Shown one piece after another: positions 8,619 through 15,987 of a stretch of DNA of 64,000 bases. Made by a program: the position numbers and the translations under genes. The stretch is from Georgenia ruanii (GTDB lineage: Bacteria > Actinomycetota > Actinomycetes > Actinomycetales > Actinomycetaceae). The number at the start of each line of letters is the position of its first letter. Position 1 is the stretch's first letter. Location: contig NZ_VUKE01000013.1 in the NCBI RefSeq assembly GCF_009193175.1, forward strand, positions 1 to 64,000. The letters run 5' to 3'. The notes under the pieces were generated by a model that saw nothing but the letters and a program-made list of their open reading frames with translations, was not told the DNA's origin and did not search any database.

Positions 8619-9662
8619 TCAGGCCGGCGCCGGCGCCCACCCGATCGCCGGGGCGACGTGCCGGGCGACGGACTCGAGCAGGTGCGCGTTGTAGTCCACC
8701 CCGAGCTGGTTGGGCACGGTGAGCAGCACGGTGTCGGCCGCCTGGACGGCGGCGTCGCCGGAGAGCTCCCTGGCGATGACGTCCGGCTCGCCGGTGTAGC
8801 TCTTGCCGAACCGGGCCACGACCCCCTCGAGGAAGCCGACCTGGTCCTCGTTCTCCTCGGCGCGGCCGCCGAAGTAGGCCCGGTCCTCGTCGGTGGTCAG
8901 CGGGATGACGCTGCGGCTGACCGAGACCCGCGGCTCGCGCTCGTGCCCGGCGGCCCGCCACGCCTCGCGGTAGGCCGCGATCTGCTGGGCCTGCAGCTCG
9001 TCGAAGGGCACCCCGGTGTCCTCCGAGAGCAGGGTCGAGCTCATGAGGTTCATCCCCTGCTGGGCGGTCCACCGGGCGGTGCGCCGGGTCCCGGACCCCC
9101 ACCAGATCCGCTCGCCCAGCCCCGCGGAGTGCGGCTGGATCGCCAGCCCGCCGGCCGAGCCGGTCATCTGCGGGTCCGCCCGCGCCACCGGCGTCCCGGC
9201 GACCGCGGCGCGGAAGATCTCCGCGTGCTCGCGGGCCATGTCGGCGTCGCTGCGCCCGTGCCCGGGCACGTACCCGAAGGACTCGTAGCCGCGCAGGGCC
9301 GGCTCGGGCGAGCCCCGGCTGATCCCCAGCTGCAGCCGCCCGCCGCTGATCAGGTCGGTGGCCGCGGCCTCCTCGGCCAGGTACAGGGGATTCTCGTAGC
9401 GCATGTCGACGACGGCGGTGCCCAGCTCGATCCGCCGGGTGCGCGCCGCGATCGCCGCCAGCAGCGGGAACGGCGAGGCGAGCTGGCGGGCGAAGTGGTG
9501 CACGCGCACGAAGGCGCCGTCGAGGCCGAGCTCCTCGGCGACGACGGCCAGCTCGACGGTCTGCAGGTGCGCCTCGGCCGCGGTGCGGGTGCGCGAGCCG
9601 GGCACGGCCTGCCAGTGCCCGAAGGAGAGGAAGCCGATGCGCTTGCGGTGCGCGGCGGTCAC
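8619..9662 (-). CDS. LLM class flavin-dependent oxidoreductase
   Basis: A 347-residue luciferase-like flavin enzyme (TIM barrel). RIGFLSFGHW starts the first strand and the LELGT/VVDMRYENPLYLAEEAA region is typical of the bacterial luciferase superfamily. The start is a GTG whose last bases overlap the stop of the upstream SDR gene as GTGA, so the pair is coupled. The coupling suggests that both enzymes act on one alcohol/ketone or hydrocarbon-like substrate, but neither substrate can be read from the sequence. Whether FMN or F420 is used is open. Confidence 0.85.
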   Translation of the reverse strand: MTAAHRKRIGFLSFGHWQAVPGSRTRTAAEAHLQTVELAVVAEELGLDGAFVRVHHFARQLASPFPLLAAIAARTRRIELGTAVVDMRYENPLYLAEEAAATDLISGGRLQLGISRGSPEPALRGYESFGYVPGHGRSDADMAREHAEIFRAAVAGTPVARADPQMTGSAGGLAIQPHSAGLGERIWWGSGTRRTARWTAQQGMNLMSSTLLSEDTGVPFDELQAQQIAAYREAWRAAGHEREPRVSVSRSVIPLTTDEDRAYFGGRAEENEDQVGFLEGVVARFGKSYTGEPDVIARELSGDAAVQAADTVLLTVPNQLGVDYNAHLLESVARHVAPAIGWAPAPA

Positions 9663-10492
9663 GGCCGGCGCCAGTCGTCGCTCGTCAGGTGCGAGCCCGC
9701 CTGCGGGCCCATCTGCAGCATGCCGCCGTCGACCACCCAGGACGCGCCGGTGACGTACCCGGCGTCCGGGCCGCACAGGAACGCCACCGTGGCGGCGATC
9801 TCGCGCGCGTCGCCCGGCCGGGCGACGGGGATGCCAGGGCGGTCCTTGCCCTGCAGCACGCTCTCGTCCTCCTGCCCGGTCATCGGGGTGGCGATCTCCC
9901 CCGGCGCGACGGCGTTGACCGTGATGCCGTGCTCGGCCAGCTCGAGGGCCGCGACCGTGACCAGCAGCCCGAGCCCGCCCTTGGCCGCGCAGTACGGGCC
10001 GGCGCCCACGCGCGGGGCGTGCTCGTGCACGGAGGTGATCGCGACGATGCGCCCGCCGGTGCCGCCGTCGACCATGTGCCGGGCCGCGGCCGTGAGGCAG
10101 CAGAACGCCCCGTCGAGGTCGACGCCCACCACCTGGCGCCACCGGTCGTAGTCCATGCCCAGAAGGAGCTCGGCGCTGCCGGTGCCCGAGCACATCACCA
10201 GGGCGTCCAAGCCGCCCATCTCCCCCACCAGGGCGTCGACGACCGCGGCGCCGTCCCGGGGGTCGGTGAGGTCCAGGCGCCGGACGTGCGCGGTGGCCCC
10301 GTGCGCAGCGATCTCCGCGGCGGTGCGGCGGGCGCCGTCGTCGTCCTCGTGCCAGGTCAGGGCGATGTGGCGGCCCGGCGCGGCCAGCGCGACGGCGGTG
10401 GCCCTGCCGATGCCGGAGTCGGCGCCGGTGACGACGACGCGGCGGGCCTCGAAGGCGGCGGGCGGCCAGGCGGGGTTGGGGGCGGCGGTCAT
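9659..10492 (-). CDS. Short-chain dehydrogenase/reductase (SDR)
   Basis: A 277-residue classical SDR. The Rossmann motif VVVTGADSGIG lies near residue 19; the catalytic Ser of AITSVHEH and the YCAAK motif (Tyr/Lys) are both present, as is the VDGGM C-terminal signature. Expected to oxidise or reduce a small alcohol or carbonyl with NAD(P)H. A GGAGGG sequence precedes the ATG at 10492. Its stop overlaps the GTG of the downstream LLM gene. MCSGTGSAE replaces the common NNAG motif, a modest deviation. Confidence 0.85.
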   Translation of the reverse strand: MTAAPNPAWPPAAFEARRVVVTGADSGIGRATAVALAAPGRHIALTWHEDDDGARRTAAEIAAHGATAHVRRLDLTDPRDGAAVVDALVGEMGGLDALVMCSGTGSAELLLGMDYDRWRQVVGVDLDGAFCCLTAAARHMVDGGTGGRIVAITSVHEHAPRVGAGPYCAAKGGLGLLVTVAALELAEHGITVNAVAPGEIATPMTGQEDESVLQGKDRPGIPVARPGDAREIAATVAFLCGPDAGYVTGASWVVDGGMLQMGPQAGSHLTSDDWRRP

Positions 10493-10557
10493 GCGGTCTC
10501 CCTCCGGCAGGGGCGCGCGCCCCGCCGACGGACGGGGCGCGCACGTGGGCTGGTCGG

Positions 10558-10794
10558 TCAGCTGCCGGCGGAGAGCCGCTTGGCGAGCATCGCCTTGCCC
10601 TGCTCGGCCCCCTTGCGGCTGTCGTGCTGGGCCTTGCGGAAGAACTCGGCGAGCTCGTTGTCGCCCTCGCGCTCGGCGTCCTGGATGTAGGTCTCCAACC
10701 GCAGGGCGTTGGACAGGCACGCCTCGGTGAACCAGATGATGTTGTAGTCCTTGTCCTTGGTGCCGGTGACCTCGCCGGTCTCGCTGGTGCTCAT
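10558..10794 (-). CDS. Small hydrophilic conserved protein
   Basis: A 78-residue soluble protein, acidic at the start and helical in the middle (ALRLETYIQDAEREGDNELAE), ending in a Lys/Arg-rich segment with HDSRKGAEQGKAML. The pattern resembles a short ferritin-like or stress-associated helical hairpin often annotated only as hypothetical in actinobacteria. A GAGGGGA stretch precedes the ATG. It lies between the SDR pair and two other small proteins transcribed the same way. Function unknown. Confidence 0.75.
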   Translation of the reverse strand: MSTSETGEVTGTKDKDYNIIWFTEACLSNALRLETYIQDAEREGDNELAEFFRKAQHDSRKGAEQGKAMLAKRLSAGS

Positions 10795-10887
10795 CGGTGC
10801 GTTCCCCTCATGTGTAGGTGGCCGCGACCGGTCCCGGCCGCGGCGCCGACGATCCGCCCGGCTCCGATGTCGGGCGCGCCCGCCCGG

Positions 10888-11172
10888 TCAACCCTCGCGG
10901 GCGACCAGCTTCAAGAAGGTGCTGTCCGAGCCGTCCGCCTTCTGCTCCTGGTAGAGGAAGGCGAGCTTCTCCTCGTCGAACTTGGCGAACCAGTCGTCCC
11001 AGCTGATGTGTTCGAGCTCCTTGGCGCCGGCCCCGCCAGGGAAGTCGATGCGGAGCACGCCGGCCGTCTCGGACCTCTCGGTGCCCCGCACGCTCGCGGG
11101 CTTGCCGTCGTGCTGCTCGACCCAGGTGCGGATCTCGTCGTGGTCGGTGGTCGTGTGGCTCTTCGAGGCCAT
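10888..11172 (-). CDS. Small conserved hypothetical protein
   Basis: A 94-residue soluble protein. It pairs an N-terminal helix (HDEIRTWVEQHDGKPASVRGTE) with a beta-rich, acidic C-terminal part containing ISWDDWFAKFDEEKLAFLYQ. Homologues of this size occur widely, sometimes mislabelled as glucan branching proteins. The start has an excellent GAGGAGGAG Shine-Dalgarno. It lies 10 bp downstream of the DUF3140 gene and is probably cotranscribed with it. Cys-free, no membrane segment. I do not know its role. Confidence 0.8.
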   Translation of the reverse strand: MASKSHTTTDHDEIRTWVEQHDGKPASVRGTERSETAGVLRIDFPGGAGAKELEHISWDDWFAKFDEEKLAFLYQEQKADGSDSTFLKLVAREG

Positions 11173-11182
11173 CGTCTCCTCC

Positions 11183-11518
11183 TCAGCTGGGCTTGAGCGG
11201 GTCGTGCCCGAGCGACATGAGACGGTGCCGCCACGCCTCCGACCCGGCGGTGGGCTCGGGCTCTTCCCCGCGCGCGGCGCGGATCTGCTCGACGACGTCG
11301 CGCATCACCACGATGTCGTCGTCGGTGAGGTCGGTGCGGCGCTTGCCGAGCACCTCCAGCACCGTGCGGGACCGTTCGTTGCCGGCCTGGTCGGGCAGAA
11401 CCTCGCCCTCCTCGCCGGCCGCCGACGTGGTGAGCCAGTCACGCAGCTCCGCCGAGGTCATGTTCACCAGGACGTGGAACTCGTCCCAGAGCTCGTCGTC
11501 GATCGCGGTCTCGGCCAT
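11183..11518 (-). CDS. DUF3140 family protein
   Basis: A 111-residue protein matching the DUF3140 pattern: an N-terminal helix (DELWDEFHVLVNMTSAELRDWL), then GNERSRTVLEVLGKRRTDLTDDDIVVMRDVVEQI and the end motif WRHRLMSLGHDPLK. These proteins are thought to be small DNA-binding or DNA-associated proteins because the segment with RSRTVLEVLGK resembles a helix-turn-helix, but this is unproven. CAGGAGGA precedes the ATG. It heads a short run of small genes and may be part of a general stress set. Confidence 0.85.
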   Translation of the reverse strand: MAETAIDDELWDEFHVLVNMTSAELRDWLTTSAAGEEGEVLPDQAGNERSRTVLEVLGKRRTDLTDDDIVVMRDVVEQIRAARGEEPEPTAGSEAWRHRLMSLGHDPLKPS

Positions 11519-11657
11519 GCGTCCTCCTGGTGGGCCGGGGGCTGCTGTCCGTGCTCCGACCGTACGAGCGATGGCAAATGGGCGCACCTCGGCACCGCCG
11601 CGCGAGGAGACCCGGTGTGGTGCGAGGTCAGCGCGGCGGCGGGTGAGCTGCGGCGCG

Positions 11658-11721
11658 CCGGACCCGGTCCCGGCGCGCGGGTACGTCAGACCGGACCCGG
11701 TCCCGGCGCGCGGTGCGTCAG
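11658..11721. repeat. 33-bp direct repeat (two copies)
   Basis: A unit beginning CCGGACCCGGTCCCGGCGCG and ending GTCAG occurs at 11658-11689 and again from 11691, with one or two base differences. Each unit has an internal palindrome (GGACCCGGTCC-like), so each may form a hairpin. It occupies the gap between the DUF3140 gene and the convergent end of the next small gene, and slightly overlaps that gene's 3' end. Confidence 0.6.
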
Positions 11722-11948
11722 AGGCGCTCGAGGCGCGGGCTGTTCAGCGCCACCCGGCGGCGCTCGCCCTTGCCGAAGTCGACGATGACCGAGGCGGGTC
11801 CGTCGAGGGCGACCACGCGGCCGAGCCCGTGGCGGTCGTGGCTGACCTGCTCGCCGACGGCGATCGGGGCCGCCTGCGCGGCTGCCGCCTCCCGGGCCGC
11901 GTTGAACGGGCTGTTGGCGAGATGCGGACGCTTGCCGGAGGAGGTCAT
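11718..11948 (-). CDS. Small CarD/UvrD-tail-like beta-barrel protein
   Basis: A 76-residue protein. The first 30 residues are a hydrophilic Ala-rich helix. The rest (VGEQVSHDRHGLGRVVALDG, then VIVDFGKGERRRVALNSPRLERL) resembles the small Tudor/CarD-like beta-barrel found at the C-terminus of UvrD helicases and in CdnL proteins, which contacts RNA polymerase. A nucleic-acid or polymerase contact is therefore possible but is inference from fold pattern. It stands alone, facing the secreted CAP gene with about 240 bp between the starts. Confidence 0.75.
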   Translation of the reverse strand: MTSSGKRPHLANSPFNAAREAAAAQAAPIAVGEQVSHDRHGLGRVVALDGPASVIVDFGKGERRRVALNSPRLERL

Positions 11949-12132
11949 GGGTCCAGTGTCCCTCCGCCGCTCGCCCGGAGAAACCCGGGCGCGACTTTCG
12001 TCGCCGTTCTCACGTCGATCCGGCCGCCCGCACCGATGGCGCGTCAGCGCTGGTAGGGCCGGGATTCCGGGGCAGTGCCGCGCCACACCCGGCCCCGGCG
12101 GCGGCCGTCCCTGGACCGGCCCAACAACGGAC

Positions 12133-12149
12133 GTTATCGAACTGTTACC
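12133..12149. promoter_or_regulatory. Possible MtrA-type site upstream of the CAP gene
   Basis: On the minus strand this 17-bp stretch reads as a direct repeat GTAAC-N6-ATAAC with 11-bp period. That resembles the binding motif reported for the actinobacterial response regulator MtrA, which controls cell-wall hydrolase and secreted-protein genes. It ends 38 bp before the GTG of a secreted CAP-domain protein, in the promoter zone. The motif is short, so chance is possible. Confidence 0.3.
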
Positions 12150-12187
12150 TTGACGCCCGTCCTTCACCCTCCCCAGGAGAACCAGCC

Positions 12188-13240
12188 GTGACTGTCCTGT
12201 CCTCCCGCCAGCGCCGATCCGCCCTCGCCGCCGTGGCCGCCGCCGCAGTCGCAATCCCCGCCGGCCTGGCCGCCGCCCCGGCCACGGCCGCCCCGGTCAC
12301 GGCCGCCCCCGCCGCGCTCCAGGCCTCGACGGCCGCGCAGCTCGAGGCGGCGATCGTCGCCCAGGTCAACGCCTACCGCGCCGCCAACGGGGTCGCCCCG
12401 CTCACCCGCAACAGCGGCATCGACTCCGTCGCCCGCGGCTGGAGCCAGAACCAGGCGGACCGCGGCACCATGTCGCACAACCCCCGCTACGCCGACCAGA
12501 TGCCCGCCGGGGCCTCGGCGTGGGCCGAGAACGTCGCCTACCTGCAGGGCTACAGCGTGAGCGAGATGGCCAAGGTCTTCGTCGACGACTGGATCGGCTC
12601 CCCCGGCCACCGGCGCAACATCCTCGACGCGAACATGACCCACACCGGGGTCGGCATCGCCCAGAACGCCGCCGGCGAGGTGTACGCGACGCAGAACTTC
12701 GGCCGCTACGCGGGGGGGATCTCCGGCGACCGCGCCACGGCGTCCCCCACCCCCAAGCCCGCACCGTCGTCTCCGGCTCCGAAGGCCGCACCGCCGACGC
12801 CCACCCCGAAGGCCGCACCGCCGACGCCCGCCCCGAAGGCCGCACCATTGACGCCCGCCCCGAAGGCCGCACCATTGACGCCGGCCCCGTCGCCGACGAC
12901 GGACAGCGCTCCGGCGCCCGCGCCCCAGGCCCCCGCGCCGCAGCCGGAGCGGCCGACCGCCACCGGCCCGACGGCGGGTCAGACCCCCGCGCCGGCCCCG
13001 AGCACCCCGGCGTCCCCCGCGGACGAGTCCGCCGAGCCCACGCCCGAGGCCGCCGAGGGCGCCGCCACGGACCACGCCGGCACGCCGAGCGAGACCGCCG
13101 ACCACCCCGCCGAGGCGGCGGCGGACGGCGCCGAGCGCGCGGAGGAGGCCACCGGCCACGAGTCCCGGCACGCGAGCGAGCGCCTCAACCGCTTCCAGCG
13201 GATGGTGCTCGAGATCCTCATGAGCGTCTTCACGCGCTGA
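12188..13240 (+). CDS. Secreted CAP (SCP/PR1) domain protein with Pro-rich repeats
   Basis: A 350-residue exported protein. A Tat/Sec-like signal peptide (Arg-rich start, Ala-rich helix, cleavage after ATAAP region, about residue 35) precedes a bacterial CAP domain (about residues 50-180) with AENVAY, WIGSPGHRRNIL and the His/Glu residues of the cavity. Residues about 185-330 are Pro/Ala/Thr-rich and disordered, with four PKAAP-type 9-residue repeats, and the C-terminal 30 residues form a charged helix. CAP proteins bind lipids or act in cell-wall biology. No LPXTG motif is present, so it is probably released or held by wall interactions. GTG start with AGGAGA before it. Confidence 0.85.
   Translation: MTVLSSRQRRSALAAVAAAAVAIPAGLAAAPATAAPVTAAPAALQASTAAQLEAAIVAQVNAYRAANGVAPLTRNSGIDSVARGWSQNQADRGTMSHNPRYADQMPAGASAWAENVAYLQGYSVSEMAKVFVDDWIGSPGHRRNILDANMTHTGVGIAQNAAGEVYATQNFGRYAGGISGDRATASPTPKPAPSSPAPKAAPPTPTPKAAPPTPAPKAAPLTPAPKAAPLTPAPSPTTDSAPAPAPQAPAPQPERPTATGPTAGQTPAPAPSTPASPADESAEPTPEAAEGAATDHAGTPSETADHPAEAAADGAERAEEATGHESRHASERLNRFQRMVLEILMSVFTR
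12781..12888 (+). repeat. 27-bp in-frame tandem repeat (4 copies)
   Basis: Four copies start at 12781, 12808, 12835 and 12862. Each encodes nine residues of the form PKAAPxTPx in the linker of the CAP protein. Copies 1-2 and 3-4 differ mainly at CCGCCGACG versus CCATTGACG. The period is a multiple of three, so copy-number change would lengthen the linker without a frameshift. Confidence 0.9.
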
Positions 13241-13253
13241 TGAGGACCCGGCT

Positions 13254-13281
13254 GGAGGCCCGCACCACGGTGCGCGCCTCC
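13254..13281. terminator. Hairpin between convergent genes
   Basis: A 13-bp inverted repeat with one mismatch and almost no loop (GGAGGCCCGCACC against GGTGCGCGCCTCC) lies just after the CAP gene and about 90 bp past the end of the convergent phosphoesterase gene. It can serve both transcripts. There is no T-run, as is common for high-GC actinobacterial terminators. Confidence 0.6.
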
Positions 13282-13367
13282 GGCCGAGGAGCAGGTCCCG
13301 CCGCGGCGGTCGGGCCCTGCCCCTCCGCTCCGCCCGCGGCCCGTGCGGCCTCGATCGGCGGGCGCCG

Positions 13368-14444
13368 TCACGACGCGAACGGGACGGCCTCCCAGGTCAG
13401 GACCTCGTCCGTGCGGGCGGCGTTCGGCGCGACGGTGAAACGCAGGTAGCTCGTGGCGTTCGCCGCACCGTCGACCGTCACGCGGCGCAGGTCGTCGGCC
13501 GGGGCCGCGCCGTAGACCGCGAGCCACGGCGACCCCGCGGCCAGCGGAGCGTTGACGGCGTAGGCGTGGCTGTCGCCGTTGATGAGGTACACGGGCCCGT
13601 CGAACCGGTTGGTCTCCGCCACGAGCGCGGCGACGATCTCCCGGGAGCCGCTGACGGCCGCGGGGTCCGCCTGGGCGCCGGCCAGCTGGGCGGGGTCGAA
13701 CATGTCGGCCTGGGTGAGGATGACGACGGCGCGGTCGTGCCGCTGGGTCGCTTCGGCGAAGGTGGTCCGCAGCTGCGCGACGACGGCGGCGGTGCGGTGC
13801 TCGACCTCGGCGAGCTGCGCCGTCGTCGGCTCGGACAGGCCGCGACCGGCCCACGGCTGGAGGGCGTTGTTGCTGCCCTGGACGTTCACGACGGAGAAGG
13901 CCACGCGGTCGTGGCCGAAGGTGACGTTCTCCGGCAGCCCGAGCGCGGCCTGGGACCGCACCGGCATGGTGGCACCGAGGGTCTTGCCGGGCACCGGGAA
14001 GAAGACCTCGCGGACTGTGGCCAGCCGCTCGAGCGGGTCGTAGGCGCCGTTGTTGGTGCGGTGGCAGTCCACCCACTCGTTGTCGCCGGGGGTGTAGACG
14101 AGCGGGTGCTCGAAGGTGTCCAGCGCTGATCGGATGCCGGCGAAGTAGGCGTCGGAGCACTCGGACGAGCCGTCCTTGATGTCGCCGACGTGCGCGACGA
14201 AGCGCAGGTCGTCCTCGTTCATCTGCCGGATCTGGCCGGGAAAGGCCGCGCCGGCCGCGGTGCCGTAGGGCACGTCGCCGATGACGGCGAAGCTGAAGGC
14301 GTCCTGGGACGGCGCGTGCTGCGCCGGGGTGGGCGCGGCGTGCGAAGCGGGCGCCTGCGGGGCGGGCGCGGCCGACGCCGGCGCTGCGCACAGCGCGGCC
14401 ACCAGGGCCAGGCCGGCGCCGACGAGGGAGCGGGAGATGGGCAA
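13368..14444 (-). CDS. Secreted metallophosphoesterase
   Basis: A 358-residue exported calcineurin-like phosphoesterase. The signal peptide ends near ASAAPAP (about residue 26) and a Pro/Ala/His linker follows. The metal-binding motifs appear in order: GDVPYG (residue about 56), HVGDIKDG, GDNEW and GDSHAY. These supply the Asp/Asn/His ligands for two metal ions. It probably cleaves phosphate esters outside the cell. A PHO-box-like direct repeat lies upstream of its -10 (TAAGGT at 14475-14480), which suggests induction on phosphate starvation. AGGAGGACACG precedes the ATG with a somewhat long spacer. Confidence 0.88.
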   Translation of the reverse strand: MPISRSLVGAGLALVAALCAAPASAAPAPQAPASHAAPTPAQHAPSQDAFSFAVIGDVPYGTAAGAAFPGQIRQMNEDDLRFVAHVGDIKDGSSECSDAYFAGIRSALDTFEHPLVYTPGDNEWVDCHRTNNGAYDPLERLATVREVFFPVPGKTLGATMPVRSQAALGLPENVTFGHDRVAFSVVNVQGSNNALQPWAGRGLSEPTTAQLAEVEHRTAAVVAQLRTTFAEATQRHDRAVVILTQADMFDPAQLAGAQADPAAVSGSREIVAALVAETNRFDGPVYLINGDSHAYAVNAPLAAGSPWLAVYGAAPADDLRRVTVDGAANATSYLRFTVAPNAARTDEVLTWEAVPFAS

Positions 14445-14507
14445 CGTGTCCTCCTGGGTCGATGGGCGGCGGGGACCTTATCGGACCCAGCAGAGCGGTA
14501 ACCCACG

Positions 14508-14529
14508 GGGCGGTGAACGCCGGGTGACG
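14508..14529 (-). promoter_or_regulatory. PHO-box-like direct repeat (PhoP)
   Basis: Read on the minus strand, two adjacent 11-bp units resemble the actinobacterial PHO unit GTTCACCCGGC: CGTCACCCGGC followed by GTTCACCGCCC. A weaker third unit with GGTTACC follows toward the -35 region. The site lies upstream of the candidate -10 of the secreted phosphoesterase gene, a biologically sensible target of PhoP. Confidence 0.5.
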
Positions 14530-14585
14530 CGAGCGCGGACGGCACCGGCACGGAATGCTCGGCGCGGCCGCCGGGTTGACCCGGC

Positions 14586-15260
14586 ATGAGCCAACCCATC
14601 TCCGTGCACGTGTGGTCCGACATCGCCTGCCCGTGGTGCTACATCGGCAAGCGCCGGTTCGAGTCGGCCGCCGCCGCCTTCGACGGGCAGGTCGAGGTCG
14701 TCTACCACTCCTTCGAGCTGGCCCCGGACACGCCGGTGGACTTCGAGGGCAGCGAGGTGGACTTCCTCGCCGGCCACAAGGGCATGCCGCGTGAGCAGGT
14801 CGCCCAGATGCTCGGGCAGATGACCCAGCTGGCCGCCACCGAGGGCCTGGCCTACGACTTCGACAAGGTGCAGCACACCAAGACGCTCAAGGCCCACGAG
14901 CTCCTGCACCACGCCAAGACCCAGGGCCTGCAGCTCGAGGTCGCCGAGCGACTCTTCTCGGCCTACTTCGAGCAGGGCCGCCACGTCGGGCACGAGGAGG
15001 ACCTGGTGGCCCTCGCGGCCGAGGCCGGGCTCGACCCGGAGGAGGCGCGCCGCGTCCTCGCCGAGGGCACCTACCGCGCCGACGTCCAGGCCGACATCGC
15101 GGCCGCCCGCCAGCTCGGCATCCAGGGCGTGCCCTTCTACGTCGTGGGCGAGAAGTACGGCGTCTCGGGCGCCCAGAGCCCCGAGGTCTTCGCCGAGGCG
15201 CTGCGCCGGGCCGCCGCCGAGCGCGACGCCGGGGAGCCCGCGGGCCAGGCGGCCCGGTGA
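14586..15260 (+). CDS. DsbA-family oxidoreductase (FrnE-like)
   Basis: A 224-residue cytosolic thiol oxidoreductase of the FrnE branch of the DsbA fold. The active site is C15-P-W-C18 on the first helix, in the family motif SDIACPWCYIGKRRF. The helical insertion (residues about 65-150) contains KTLKAHELLHHAK and FSAYFEQGRHVG, and the cis-Pro loop is GVPFYVV. It may isomerise disulfides or handle oxidised small thiols. The stop overlaps a GTG that opens a short frame carrying a cysteine tail typical of this family's C-terminus. The protein here may therefore be truncated. Confidence 0.9.
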   Translation: MSQPISVHVWSDIACPWCYIGKRRFESAAAAFDGQVEVVYHSFELAPDTPVDFEGSEVDFLAGHKGMPREQVAQMLGQMTQLAATEGLAYDFDKVQHTKTLKAHELLHHAKTQGLQLEVAERLFSAYFEQGRHVGHEEDLVALAAEAGLDPEEARRVLAEGTYRADVQADIAAARQLGIQGVPFYVVGEKYGVSGAQSPEVFAEALRRAAAERDAGEPAGQAAR

Positions 15261-15505
15261 GCGCCCCGGAACCGGCGCGCGCCGGCCAGGTCGCGACCGC
15301 GACGCCGGCGAGCACGGGGGGCCCGTCTCTGTCCGACCGCGGCGGCCTCCTCGGGCTCGGCGGTGTCGGCGGGCTCGGCGGCCTACCCGGGCTCGAGGGT
15401 GTCGGCGGGCTCGAGCCGCTCGGTGAGGCGGGGGCGGGCGTGTGCGTCGACGGCGTCTGCGCGGTGCCGGGCGTCGAGCCGGCCGCCCCCCGCCCGGCGG
15501 AGTAG
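15257..15505 (+). CDS. Gly/Leu-rich small ORF with CVDGVC tail, coupled to FrnE
   Basis: An 82-codon frame starting at GTG 15257, overlapping the FrnE stop as GTGA. The body is low complexity (repeats of GLGGVGGLGGL). It ends in GVCVDGVCAVPG, similar to the C-terminal Cys pair plus Ala-Val-Pro seen at the end of many FrnE proteins. It may be the detached tail of FrnE, lost through a one-base change or joined by frameshifting, or a separate coupled peptide. There is no Shine-Dalgarno beyond the overlap. The existence of a product is uncertain. Confidence 0.4.
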   Translation: MSAPEPARAGQVATATPASTGGPSLSDRGGLLGLGGVGGLGGLPGLEGVGGLEPLGEAGAGVCVDGVCAVPGVEPAAPRPAE

Positions 15506-15569
15506 CGCGCCCGCGGCCCCGGTGTGGGCGGGAGGTGCCATGCTCGGCTCCGAACCCAAGGGAGGACCC

Positions 15570-15917
15570 GTGAAGTACCTGCTGCTGATCGCCGTCCCCG
15601 AGGCGGAGGACCGCCCGGACGTCACCCCGCCCGGCTGCGGCACGTGGAGCGAGGACACCGTGCGTCGCGGCGTCATGCGCCACACGAGCCAGCTGCGTCC
15701 GCACGTCGAGGCCCGGACCGTGCGCGTGCGCGACGGCCGCCCGCAGGTCTCCGACGGGCCCTACACGGAGGCCAAGGAGGTCATCGCCGGCTACGCCCTC
15801 ATCGAGTGCGACAGCCACGCGGAGGCCCTCGAGGTGGCGGCGCAGCACCCCGTCGCCTCGTACGGCGCGGTCGAGGTGCGCCCGCTCCTCGAGGGCAGCG
15901 GGGTGCCGTTCGGCTGA
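15570..15917 (+). CDS. YCII/DGPF-domain protein
   Basis: A 115-residue ferredoxin-like-fold protein of the YCII family, often encoded near ECF sigma factors. It opens with KYLLLIAVPE, has VRDGRPQVSDGPYTEAKEVIAGYALIECDSHAEALE (the DGPYTEAKE signature), and ends with AVEVRPLLEG. The GTG at 15570 has AAGGGAGG just upstream; an in-frame ATG at 15540 is less well placed. No sigma factor is adjacent. The biochemical role of such stand-alone YCII proteins is unknown; a small-molecule dehalogenase or hydrolase role has been suggested for the family. Confidence 0.85.
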   Translation: MKYLLLIAVPEAEDRPDVTPPGCGTWSEDTVRRGVMRHTSQLRPHVEARTVRVRDGRPQVSDGPYTEAKEVIAGYALIECDSHAEALEVAAQHPVASYGAVEVRPLLEGSGVPFG

Positions 15918-15987
15918 CCGGCCCCTCCGCCGCCGTCGGCACGGGGGCGCGCCGCCGTGCCGGGACGCGCAGGCGGTCGCGCCGGCG

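Noticed and set aside
7206-10151. 981-codon open frame on the plus strand
   Set aside because: Antisense shadow of the GH13, LLM and SDR genes, with no recognisable domain.
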